Shown here piece after piece: positions 1 to 8,667 of a DNA stretch of 64,000 bases; positions within the stretch are counted from its first letter, which is position 1, and every line of letters begins with the position of its first letter. Both the position numbers and the translations under genes were made by a program. Below the pieces are notes generated by a model that made no database searches, was not told where the DNA came from, and worked only from the letters and a program-made list of their open reading frames with translations. The stretch lies in NCBI RefSeq assembly GCF_001766835.1, contig NZ_LKEU01000035.1:1-64000 (forward strand). The letters run 5' to 3'. The DNA is from Acetobacterium wieringae (GTDB lineage: Bacteria; Bacillota; Clostridia; Eubacteriales; Eubacteriaceae).

Positions 1-243
1 TCGTGTGAGGTTAATCAGGATGATTGTCTTGATGCGAGTACTTTTGTAAAATATACTGATGACGGGATCAAGGCTATGGTTAAAGAGAATCAGCGATATT
101 CTGGAATAATGAGCTTAAACAAGACAGAAAGAAATGAATGTATCCGGATAATACATAAGGAAACGAGTTGTAGCATTCGGCAATTGAGTAGGGTGCTGGG
201 AATCGGAAAACGAATAATCGAAAACGCGATCAAAGAACAGTAA
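1..243 (+). CDS. REP-associated (Y1/IS200-like) transposase, C-terminal fragment
   Basis: An open frame enters from the left edge and stops with TAA at 241-243, leaving 80 codons. The last 35 residues, with a block reading SIRQLSRVLGIGKRII, look like the helix-turn-helix tail that follows the catalytic Y1 domain in clostridial REP-associated transposases. The HUH and tyrosine motifs lie outside the window, so the family call rests only on this tail and on the terminator hairpin just downstream. Such proteins are single-strand DNA transposases linked to dispersed palindromes, which are abundant further along. It could instead be another HTH-tailed protein. Confidence 0.5.
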   Translation, partial: SCEVNQDDCLDASTFVKYTDDGIKAMVKENQRYSGIMSLNKTERNECIRIIHKETSCSIRQLSRVLGIGKRIIENAIKEQ

Positions 244-296
244 GTAAGAATTTTATTGCGGTTTCTTACTTTGGTTGCTTTAAAAACAGAGAATAG

Positions 297-336
297 AGAC
301 GATTCGGGTTCTTCGGGACTCGGGTCGTCTTTTTAA
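297..336 (+). terminator. Rho-independent terminator after the transposase fragment
   Basis: A 15 bp stem with several G-U pairs closes on a UUCG tetraloop at 312-315 and is followed by TTTTT. It ends the transposase transcript. It could also be the hairpin end of the transposon itself. Confidence 0.7.
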
Positions 337-601
337 GTTTTTGAAGTGGCTGGTAAATATGGGGGAATCTTTTCGCTCCAAATTGATTTAGCGTTGACAG
401 CCGTGACAGGATGTTCCAGACTATAGTGCCATCCGATCTAACCAGCCAATCCCGACGCAGGTGCCAATGGTATTTGTGTTGGAATTTCAATATATAAGAG
501 TCTGTCAAACTTAGATTGCAAAAAAGGGCATTAAGGTGTAAAATTCTAAGGAGAAGCTAACATGAAAAGAAACATAAAACAAATATAAACGGAGGTACAA
601 T

Positions 602-2605
602 GTGAAAAAATTAAGAATAGGTATTATCGTAGGTATGTGCATGATGATCATGGGCTTGCCAACCGTTGTTTTGGCCGAAGGAACAGATACCACAGCAGAT
701 ATGGCTTTTGGTGTGGCGTACCGTACTCATATTGAAAACGAGGGCTGGGCTCAGGGTTGGATGCACGATGGCAGCCTTTCTGGATCGGAAGGCAAAGGTC
801 TGCGTTTAGAAGGAATTGAGATTGAATTATCGGGAGATGTGCCGGATGGTTTAGGAATACAATACCAGACTCATATTCAGAACAAGGGCTGGGCTCAAGG
901 TTGGGTGTCAAACGGTGATCTGGCCGGTTCTGTGGGAGAGGGTCTGCGGCTGGAAGCCATTGAAATCAAACTGACTGGCACAGATGCTGCGGATTATTCA
1001 ATCAAATATCGCACCCATATTCAAAATCAAGGCTGGGCTCAGGGTTGGGTAGCCGATGGCGCTTTGTCTGGATCAGAAGGTAAGGGTCTAAGGCTGGAAG
1101 CCATTGAAATACAAATTGTTGAAACCCCAGTGAAAGTCGCTTTTGACAAATATGAAGCGGTCTTGGGCCAGGTCAATGAAGATGACTATACCAGCGCATC
1201 CTGGGATCTTTATCAGGATGTCGTTGCCAAGAATGTTGTCACCAAAGAAGACATCGCCAACAAAATTACTGAAGCAACCACGGCAATTGAAAAAGCGCAA
1301 CTGAGCCTGGTAAAAAAAGCAGATCTAACCATTTATAATGACGTGCTTGAAAGCGTAAAAGAAGCCGACTATTCGCCAGAAACCTGGGCGATCTATCAGG
1401 CTGTAGTGGAAGCCAATGTGGTGACTGAAGAAAATACTCAGGCCGAAGTGGATGCAGCGACCATTGCGCTAATCAAAGCCCAGAAAAATCTATTCAAACT
1501 GGCAGATTTAACAAATTATGAAGCTGCCTTGGCAGCCGTGACCCAGGACATGGTCAAGTCTGGTTGGACGGCATATAAGGCTGTGGTTGATGCCAATGTG
1601 GTTACAAACATGAATACCCAGGCCGAAGTCGATGCAGCAACTGCTAAAATTTTGGCAGCCCAGAAAAGTCTGGTGCTTTATTCTGATTTAACAAATTTTA
1701 ATAAAGCGATTGCTCTCTATGTCCAGTATGGTGGAGATGCAGCCAATGCGCCGTATACCTCAAGTACCTGGAATACCTATACAGCAAAGTGCGAGAACTA
1801 TGGAACGCTGACAGACGGTAAATGGGTATATGATACAATTACCAAAGATACTGCTCAGTCAACCATTGATGCGGCTACCGCCGATATTGACAGTGCCAAG
1901 TTGAAATTGGTAAAAACGGCTGATCTAACGGCATTTAATGCAGCGAAAAACATTAAGGTAAGTGATGGTCCCTATACCACTGCTTCATTTACCGCCTATA
2001 CCAATGACAGTCAGGTGAAGGCTATTACGACTATTGCGGCTGATACCTTAAAGAATTATCCCCAGTCGGTGATAGACAGTTACACGGCCACATTGATCGC
2101 ACTTCAACAGACTATTTTAGTGAAAGGCGCAGACTTGACGGCTTATAATGCTGCTTTGGCAGCAGTCCAGCAAGCAAATTATACACCAGCTTCCTGGACA
2201 ACCTATCAAACAGTGGTGACGGCAAATGCGGTGACACCCGATAACACCCAGGCGGATGTGGATGCTGCAACAGCAAAAATTGTCGCAGCTCAGAAAAATC
2301 TGGTTTATAGCGCAGCTTATGTAGTTGCCAATGCCAAAATTAACACATCTAATTTTGGGGTTCGCACGGTTGGGGACAATATTCTGACCCGGGCGAATGA
2401 TATTATTTCTGCAGCGGGAATCGATAAAACGGATTATAGCATCACATTTACTCGGATCGATAGCGGTACCGCAGTGATTAATCCGACAACGGGTTTAATA
2501 ATCGATGAGGGCAATACGGTGGCAACGGTCACCTTTACAATTACGCCTCTTGATGGTGGTGCAGCTGGGACAACGGCAAACATGGATATCTATATTAATC
2601 CATAG
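602..2605 (+). CDS. Secreted ChW-repeat and FIVAR-repeat surface protein
   Basis: This 667-residue protein starts at GTG after GGAGGT and has a signal peptide of about 25 residues ending near VVLA-EG. Residues 35-170 hold three ChW repeats, each with the core THIxNxGWAQGW and a GLRLE motif. ChW repeats are a clostridial family thought to act in cell-surface binding. Residues 180-580 hold six FIVAR-type helical repeats (Y..L..V...YT..SW..Y...V, then a D..AA...I..AQ..L helix). The last 90 residues form a beta-rich domain also found at the end of the 1307-residue protein at 8668. No LPXTG motif or SLH domain is visible, so anchoring is unknown. It probably binds wall or extracellular polymers. 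It is the first of three repeat-rich secreted proteins on the same strand, each with its own terminator. Confidence 0.85.
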   Translation: MKKLRIGIIVGMCMMIMGLPTVVLAEGTDTTADMAFGVAYRTHIENEGWAQGWMHDGSLSGSEGKGLRLEGIEIELSGDVPDGLGIQYQTHIQNKGWAQGWVSNGDLAGSVGEGLRLEAIEIKLTGTDAADYSIKYRTHIQNQGWAQGWVADGALSGSEGKGLRLEAIEIQIVETPVKVAFDKYEAVLGQVNEDDYTSASWDLYQDVVAKNVVTKEDIANKITEATTAIEKAQLSLVKKADLTIYNDVLESVKEADYSPETWAIYQAVVEANVVTEENTQAEVDAATIALIKAQKNLFKLADLTNYEAALAAVTQDMVKSGWTAYKAVVDANVVTNMNTQAEVDAATAKILAAQKSLVLYSDLTNFNKAIALYVQYGGDAANAPYTSSTWNTYTAKCENYGTLTDGKWVYDTITKDTAQSTIDAATADIDSAKLKLVKTADLTAFNAAKNIKVSDGPYTTASFTAYTNDSQVKAITTIAADTLKNYPQSVIDSYTATLIALQQTILVKGADLTAYNAALAAVQQANYTPASWTTYQTVVTANAVTPDNTQADVDAATAKIVAAQKNLVYSAAYVVANAKINTSNFGVRTVGDNILTRANDIISAAGIDKTDYSITFTRIDSGTAVINPTTGLIIDEGNTVATVTFTITPLDGGAAGTTANMDIYINP

Positions 2606-2640
2606 ATTAATAGGCAAAAAAGAATTATCTCTTAAATTTT

Positions 2641-2683
2641 AGTGCAATTGTTCGGGTTATTGGGCAATTGCACTTTAATATTT
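2641..2683 (+). terminator. Terminator after the first ChW/FIVAR gene
   Basis: Arms AGTGCAATTG and CAATTGCACT, extended by three further pairs, enclose a loop of about 8 nt and are followed by TTTAATATTT. Confidence 0.75.
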
Positions 2684-2808
2684 ATCCAAAAAAAACTAAC
2701 GAATTGATTTGAAATGTCGATATCTTTAATACGCTGTATGATGGCGAAGGCAATAAATAAAATAATCGAAGTGTTATAAATATATGTGATAACAAGGAGG
2801 TAATCGGG

Positions 2809-5800
2809 ATGAAAAAACGAATCAAACAAGGGGTAAGCTGGATACTGGTATTTATGATGATACTGACCTCTATGCCACTTAACGTATGGGCCGAAGACAG
2901 TGGAATAACGACGATGGAGACGAATGGCACGTTCACCTGGACGACAGTGGATGGAGGGGTCGAGATCACCGCGTATTCCTTTGCTGATGGAGGACCAACA
3001 GTAGAAATCCCCGACACGCTGGGTGGCAAAAAGGTTGTGGGTATTGGCAGCAACGTTTTTAAGGGCCTGGCAATCACCAGCATTAACTTTCCGGATTACC
3101 TCCTTTACCTGAAAGATGGGGTGTTTTACGATTGTGATGTCCTGGTTGAAATCGAACTGCCCTCTACCCTGACTGCCATTTATTCAACAGAAGGAAACCC
3201 GACCTTTGGCAATTGCTCAAACTTGCTACGTGTCAGCATCCCAAAATCCGTGACAATCATGGAGGGGTACGGCATGTTTAAAGACAGCTTATTGGTAGAA
3301 CTTTACGGTGAATCACCCTCAACGGCAAAAGACTATGCAATGGAAGCAAATCCGGAAATACCATTTAACGTTATCGAATTTTTGACAGTGGATGAATTTC
3401 TGGTCTCACCCGATACTGAAATTGGAGTGGGTAATCCCGTTACGCTAACGAGCGCAGTCTCTGGTGGTACCGGAACCATTAAATATGACTTTTTCTGGGA
3501 TCTGATCAGCTATGATGGGACGGAGTCGACAGGCACAATTGCGATGGACACCGCCTCGAATGCAGTTAATTTCCCCCCGACTTTGGCCGGCACCTATACC
3601 TTTTATGTCAGGGCAACCGATGGCAGTGGTAAGACAGCATTAAAGGCTGTAAGTGGTTACAAGGTAACCAATGAACCAGTGATTGCCGAAAATGGCTTTA
3701 AAGCCAGCAAGGTCTCGCCTCAGTATTATGACAGTGAGATTTTGCTGACGGTAGAAACAGTCGCCGATACCGGCAGCGGGACGCTAAATTACCGTTTCTA
3801 TTATACCAGTGGTGAGGTTTCTCAGGAACTTGGCAATTCGGCAACACCCCAAGCCACCTTTACTCCCAGTCAACCGGGCATATATAATCTTTATGTGGAA
3901 GTCACTGATCAACAAGGTTTAATAGCTAAAAGTGAGATGTTGAATTATACCATTGTGGATGATCTGGCTGTCAAATCGTTTACGGCATCACCGGATAATT
4001 CGCAGGCCCATGCTATCGGGACGGAGATCCTTTTAAATGCCGAAGGTTCTGGCGGGAAAACGGCCTATCAATATCGTTTCTCGGCACTCCATGAGGATGG
4101 CGAAGAAATTTTGATTCAGGATTTTTCAACCGCAGCGACGGCCAACTTTACTCCGACAAAGGCCGGCTATTACGATCTTATTCTGGAACTAAAAAACGGC
4201 AGTGGTCGAATTATTGAAGAAACCATTGAAAATTTTGAAATTGTTCCGGTAGTCGCTTTGTCTGCGGCAAAAGCTGATGGCAGTCCAGCGTATGTTTGGG
4301 ATGAAGTCAGCCTGACAACGAACATAACCGGAGCCAAGGCGGGTTATGTGTACTCCTACTATTATACCCTTGGTTCAGATTCGACAAAAATCCCGATTGT
4401 TTCCAAAGTGGCCGAAACGACACAAGCTTTCAATCTGCCATCAGCTGGTAATTACCAGTTCTATGTTGAAGTGTATGAAAATGACGTTATGGTAGCCAGT
4501 GCCACATCCAACACGGTTACAGTATTACCTAAACCAGAGGTAACCCTGAAATCAGATAAGACATCGCCCCAGAACCGCAATACAACCATAAAATTTACCG
4601 CAACAGCAAGTGGCGGCAAGGGGCCCTATACCTATCAGTTTAGCTGTGACCGTGACGGAGAAAGTGTATATAAGGGCGTAGCCATGGCAACGAACAATTT
4701 TAGTCTGCCGTTGGTTGAAGCCGGGGAATATACCGTTACTGTAGTTGCCAGCGATGCCAATGGGATTCAGACGGAAGCGGAATCACTTGTTTTTATCATT
4801 CAGGATAATCCGCTGGTTCAGCTAACCACAGATCGTGATGAGGAAAGCCTTCATTATGCTGGGGATGAAGTCATCCTTCAGGCAGATGTGGAGGGTGGTA
4901 CCGCACCCTTTACGTATCATTTTTATTATAAATTGGGTACCAAAACAGTGGAACTGACCGATCCTCAGGTTGATGGCAGTGCAGCGTCGATCAGTGTGAC
5001 GCCATCAGTGGCCGGCACCTATACTTATCTAGTCGAAGTCACCGATCAGACCGGTTTGAAGACGACGGCGACAAAAACCGGCTATAAGGTCTTGTCAGCA
5101 GTAGCCACTAAAAGCTTTGTGACGGACAAATTATCTGGTCAGAATGTTAATACCCCGATCAAATTGACGGCCAATGGCAGTGGTGGCAAAACACCATACA
5201 CTTACAAGTTTTCCTATCAACTAGATGGTTCCAGTCCGGTTGAATTAGATCAAAAAGCGCTGCCGACAACCAATACAGTATTATTCACACCGACTCAGGT
5301 TGGTAACTACACCCTGAAAGTAGAAATAACCGATGACAATGGCAACGGGCAAACCACGACCGAGACCATTGAAAACTATAAAATTGTCAATGGTCCAGTG
5401 ATTGGTGAAATTACTGCGGTCAATAGCAATGATCCCGGAGCGGCAATATATGTCAATGATCCCATTCTGATCACCGCAGTATTGCAGGAGGGCACCGGAA
5501 CGGGATCGATTCAATATCGTTTTACCATCAAAAATGGATCGAATGTCGTTAAGACGGTGACCCAGACTGATGATAACAGTTTTGAATTTACGCCGACCAC
5601 GGCAGGAACCTACAGTGTGGTCGTGGATGTTAGTGATGCGGATCAGTTGATAGCGAGCCGAACCCTAAAAAATGTGGTGGTATTAAAAACGCTGACAGCA
5701 GTGCTTAAAACAGATAAAGCTTCGGGAACATCAATTAACTCAGCCATAAAACTGTCGGCCTCGGCGGCTGGCGGGAAATCACCTTATTCTTATACTTTTG

Positions 5801-8412
5801 AATGGGAAGATGCTTTGGGCACTACAGCGACCATTCAAGAAGATTCGATCGTTAAAACAGCAGTGCTCACCTTTAACAATCCGGAAAATGTGGGCTTCTA
5901 TACACTGCGGGTGACGGTGACTGATGCCAATGGAATTAAAGTCGTTTCAGAACTGCCGAACTATCAAATCAAGAATCCACCGATTATTAATGAATTTTCG
6001 ACCAACCCTGTCAAAGGGACACCTGTTTATCCTGGAAAAGAAATCACTCTAAAGGCTGATGTCGCAGAGGGAAGCGGTGAAAATGCACTGGAATACGCCT
6101 TTTATGTCAATGGCAGCACAGAAAAGCTCCCGGATAACGATGGTGATCCATCCGATGTTATTTATACACCTTTGAGCGGTGGTTCCTATACCTTTGAGGT
6201 AGTTGTTTCTGATGGCGTCAGTAGCGTCAGGAAAAAAATAACTGGTTATAAGGTCAACACTGGACTGGAAGTCACCAGTCTAAAAGCCAGTAAAACCAGC
6301 GGACTGATTATCGGTGATACGATTCGCTTAACAGCAGCCGGTAAAGGCGGAGTTTCACCCTACACCTATCAATTCTCATATAAAATTGAAGATGATGAAG
6401 GCCATGTAATTAAAGCGCAAACCGATATTGATTCGGCAAACCCTTCATTGAAAAGTATCGATTTTTCATTGACTGAAGCTGGAAACTACACCTTTTTTGT
6501 AGAAATTACCGATAAAAACGGGGCTGTCAGTTTAAACACCATTGAAAAGACGCTGGCATTGACAGTAACAGATCCGCCAATTATAACCGGTTTGACAGTA
6601 ACAGATCCTGAAGCAGAAGAACCGCAACCCAGCTTGACCAGTTCCTATGTAAAAGAAGCGATTAACTTAACCGCCACCAAAAAAACCGGTGCCGGCGGCG
6701 ACAATTTGACCTATACCTTCGGTTACAAGGTTGGTTCAAAATCAGGCACCATCGATGCTGCCAATGTAACAGGAAATGTGGCCAGTTTCACACCGAACAT
6801 TGCCGGTACGTATACCTTTTATGTTAGTGCCAAGGATGAAGATTCTGGCTTGACGAGTGAAACGTATACCCTCAGCAAGTTTGTGGTTTTTAGAACCTTC
6901 GGGGTAAAAAGTCTTAAAACCAACAAACCGTCAGGTCAGGATATTAACACCGAAATTAAGTTGACAGCCACTCCAGATGGTGGAAAAGCACCATTTACCT
7001 ATACTTTTTACCAGAAACTGCGAGAAAATGAAGCGGATACAATCGATGAAGCTGATTATGCAGCATGTCTGATCCCGAGCGATAAAACAAAGAATTATGC
7101 CACCTTCAAGCCGGAAACGGAAGGAACCTATATTCTGTTGGTAAAAATTACCGATGCCAACGGGATTGCGTCCACCGAAAGCATTGATTTTGATGTCTAT
7201 AATCCACCGGTGGTGAGCTTAACAACCAATAAAACCGGATTGCCGGTTTATGCTGGGGACTCGGTTGAGCTGACCGCAACGGTGGCTTCCAATACCGGGA
7301 TTGGTGAAATGAGCTATCTCTTCTATTGGACCAAGGGAACAGTGACCGAATACATGGATACGAAGTCCACAGCAGATCTCCGGATAGCAAACGCTGATTT
7401 TGTACCAGATCAGGCAGGTACCTATAACCTTTTTGTGGAAGTGACGGATGACAATTATGCAACGACTACGGCAAAAATTGGCAGCTTTAAGGTGCTGGGA
7501 AATGTTGGTGTCAAGAGTTTGGTGGTGGATAAGAAAACACCTCAGAATGTTGGTACAACAATTAAATTGACCGCCACCGGAATCGGTGGAAAAACTCCTT
7601 ATAAGTATCAGTTCTATTACAAGCTGGATAGCGAAAACGACGAAGATGATGTAGAAACATGGACAAAAATTGGTTCATCGACCACATCCCGATATATCAG
7701 CTATCGGCCAATGAAGCCGGGACTTTATTCCTTTGGGGTAGTAGTTACCGATGCCAATAATCTGATCAGCAACATTGATGGCGATGGCGCAACATTGATG
7801 GAATATCAGGTGATTGATCCACCGATCATCCGACGTTTTTCCGTGTCGCCTACTGGCAAGCAGTATGAAGGAGAAGATGTTACGTTGACAACCAGCGTTA
7901 CTGGCGGTAGTGGCGATTATAACTATGAATTCGCGTATCAGCGGGGGAGTGAAGAACCGGTGACGATTACCGAAACAGCCGATGCGACACCGGGAATCAT
8001 TAGCTTTAAGCTAGACGAAGTGGGCACCTATCAATTCTTCGTTAAGGTAACCGATAATAAAAATGAGGATGTAACTTCAAATACTACCGAAAAAACCATC
8101 GACAGCTACGCCGTGATTAAAAAAGCTTCGATAAAAGATTTTCTCATCAGCAAAACCAGCATGGCATTGGGAAGCAGTGTCCGACTGTCGGCCACTGGAC
8201 AAGATGGCATCAAACCCTATTTCTATCAGTTCTCCATGAAAAAAGAGGGCGACAGTGAAGAGACGATTATTCGAGCTTTTTCAACGACCTACTACTACAC
8301 CTACAAGCCACCAACAGCAGGGAATTATACCTTCTATGTGGATATAAAAGACAGTAAAAATGAAACGATATCGCGAAGTGAAGTGACCAACTCACTTGCT
8401 GTAACAGAATAA
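2809..8412 (+). CDS. Giant secreted protein: LRR-like head and 17 Ig-like modules
   Basis: The 1867-residue product starts at ATG after AAGGAGG and has a signal peptide (cleavage near VWA-ED). Residues 60-190 resemble BspA-type leucine-rich repeats (GIGSNVFKGL, LPSTLTAIY, VSIPKSVTI). From about residue 200 to the end there are 17 tandem beta-sandwich modules of about 95 residues. Each has an opening strand ending in LTA, a P(Y/F)xYxF strand and a closing GTYTFYVEVTD strand. The modules alternate between two types (see findings). They resemble Ig-like/PKD-like surface modules, but I cannot name the exact family. No catalytic domain or anchor is visible, so a stalk, adhesin or matrix role is inferred. 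A small fusion of genes is unlikely because the frame is continuous with uniform codon use. Confidence 0.85.
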   Translation: MKKRIKQGVSWILVFMMILTSMPLNVWAEDSGITTMETNGTFTWTTVDGGVEITAYSFADGGPTVEIPDTLGGKKVVGIGSNVFKGLAITSINFPDYLLYLKDGVFYDCDVLVEIELPSTLTAIYSTEGNPTFGNCSNLLRVSIPKSVTIMEGYGMFKDSLLVELYGESPSTAKDYAMEANPEIPFNVIEFLTVDEFLVSPDTEIGVGNPVTLTSAVSGGTGTIKYDFFWDLISYDGTESTGTIAMDTASNAVNFPPTLAGTYTFYVRATDGSGKTALKAVSGYKVTNEPVIAENGFKASKVSPQYYDSEILLTVETVADTGSGTLNYRFYYTSGEVSQELGNSATPQATFTPSQPGIYNLYVEVTDQQGLIAKSEMLNYTIVDDLAVKSFTASPDNSQAHAIGTEILLNAEGSGGKTAYQYRFSALHEDGEEILIQDFSTAATANFTPTKAGYYDLILELKNGSGRIIEETIENFEIVPVVALSAAKADGSPAYVWDEVSLTTNITGAKAGYVYSYYYTLGSDSTKIPIVSKVAETTQAFNLPSAGNYQFYVEVYENDVMVASATSNTVTVLPKPEVTLKSDKTSPQNRNTTIKFTATASGGKGPYTYQFSCDRDGESVYKGVAMATNNFSLPLVEAGEYTVTVVASDANGIQTEAESLVFIIQDNPLVQLTTDRDEESLHYAGDEVILQADVEGGTAPFTYHFYYKLGTKTVELTDPQVDGSAASISVTPSVAGTYTYLVEVTDQTGLKTTATKTGYKVLSAVATKSFVTDKLSGQNVNTPIKLTANGSGGKTPYTYKFSYQLDGSSPVELDQKALPTTNTVLFTPTQVGNYTLKVEITDDNGNGQTTTETIENYKIVNGPVIGEITAVNSNDPGAAIYVNDPILITAVLQEGTGTGSIQYRFTIKNGSNVVKTVTQTDDNSFEFTPTTAGTYSVVVDVSDADQLIASRTLKNVVVLKTLTAVLKTDKASGTSINSAIKLSASAAGGKSPYSYTFEWEDALGTTATIQEDSIVKTAVLTFNNPENVGFYTLRVTVTDANGIKVVSELPNYQIKNPPIINEFSTNPVKGTPVYPGKEITLKADVAEGSGENALEYAFYVNGSTEKLPDNDGDPSDVIYTPLSGGSYTFEVVVSDGVSSVRKKITGYKVNTGLEVTSLKASKTSGLIIGDTIRLTAAGKGGVSPYTYQFSYKIEDDEGHVIKAQTDIDSANPSLKSIDFSLTEAGNYTFFVEITDKNGAVSLNTIEKTLALTVTDPPIITGLTVTDPEAEEPQPSLTSSYVKEAINLTATKKTGAGGDNLTYTFGYKVGSKSGTIDAANVTGNVASFTPNIAGTYTFYVSAKDEDSGLTSETYTLSKFVVFRTFGVKSLKTNKPSGQDINTEIKLTATPDGGKAPFTYTFYQKLRENEADTIDEADYAACLIPSDKTKNYATFKPETEGTYILLVKITDANGIASTESIDFDVYNPPVVSLTTNKTGLPVYAGDSVELTATVASNTGIGEMSYLFYWTKGTVTEYMDTKSTADLRIANADFVPDQAGTYNLFVEVTDDNYATTTAKIGSFKVLGNVGVKSLVVDKKTPQNVGTTIKLTATGIGGKTPYKYQFYYKLDSENDEDDVETWTKIGSSTTSRYISYRPMKPGLYSFGVVVTDANNLISNIDGDGATLMEYQVIDPPIIRRFSVSPTGKQYEGEDVTLTTSVTGGSGDYNYEFAYQRGSEEPVTITETADATPGIISFKLDEVGTYQFFVKVTDNKNEDVTSNTTEKTIDSYAVIKKASIKDFLISKTSMALGSSVRLSATGQDGIKPYFYQFSMKKEGDSEETIIRAFSTTYYYTYKPPTAGNYTFYVDIKDSKNETISRSEVTNSLAVTE

Positions 8413-8440
8413 TCAACTAGACCCAATCGTATTAATTATG

Positions 8441-8483
8441 GAGCTCTCAACTGGCTGATGCCGGTTGGGAGCTTTATTTCTTT
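8441..8483 (+). terminator. Terminator after the 17-module gene
   Basis: A 14 bp stem (AGCTCTCAACTGGC with its partner) encloses a TGAT loop and is followed by a T-rich run. Confidence 0.8.
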
Positions 8484-8538
8484 AGAAAACCCAGTTTTGA
8501 TTTGGAAATTTGCTGAATCCATTAAAGATTTTTTATTT

Positions 8539-8631
8539 TTTGACGATAACATCATCAGGATAGTATGATATAATTGTCTTAAAATAATTTTATTCAGATT
8601 TGACGATCGGTCGACGGATCGATGATATAAG
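8539..8631 (+). promoter_or_regulatory. Tandem extended -10 promoters upstream of the 1307-residue surface protein
   Basis: Two similar promoter-like blocks occur. Each begins TTTGACGAT (8539 and 8599) and contains ATGATATAA (8565 and 8622), giving extended -10 boxes TGATATAAT at 8566-8574 and TGATATAAG at 8623-8631. The -35-like TTGACG boxes sit 20-23 bp upstream of these -10 boxes, which is longer than usual, so the extended -10 is the stronger part of the signal. Confidence 0.45.
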
Positions 8632-8667
8632 CAATTTAGGACAGATCATAAAAAAGGAGGTCTTGTC

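Noticed and set aside
266..508. 80-residue open frame on the minus strand after the transposase tail
   Set aside because: It runs back through the terminator hairpin, has no ribosome site and resembles no family; most likely chance.
7148..7462. 104-residue minus-strand frame inside the Ig-like repeat gene
   Set aside because: It is a shadow of the repetitive coding sequence; no ribosome site and composition typical of an antisense frame.
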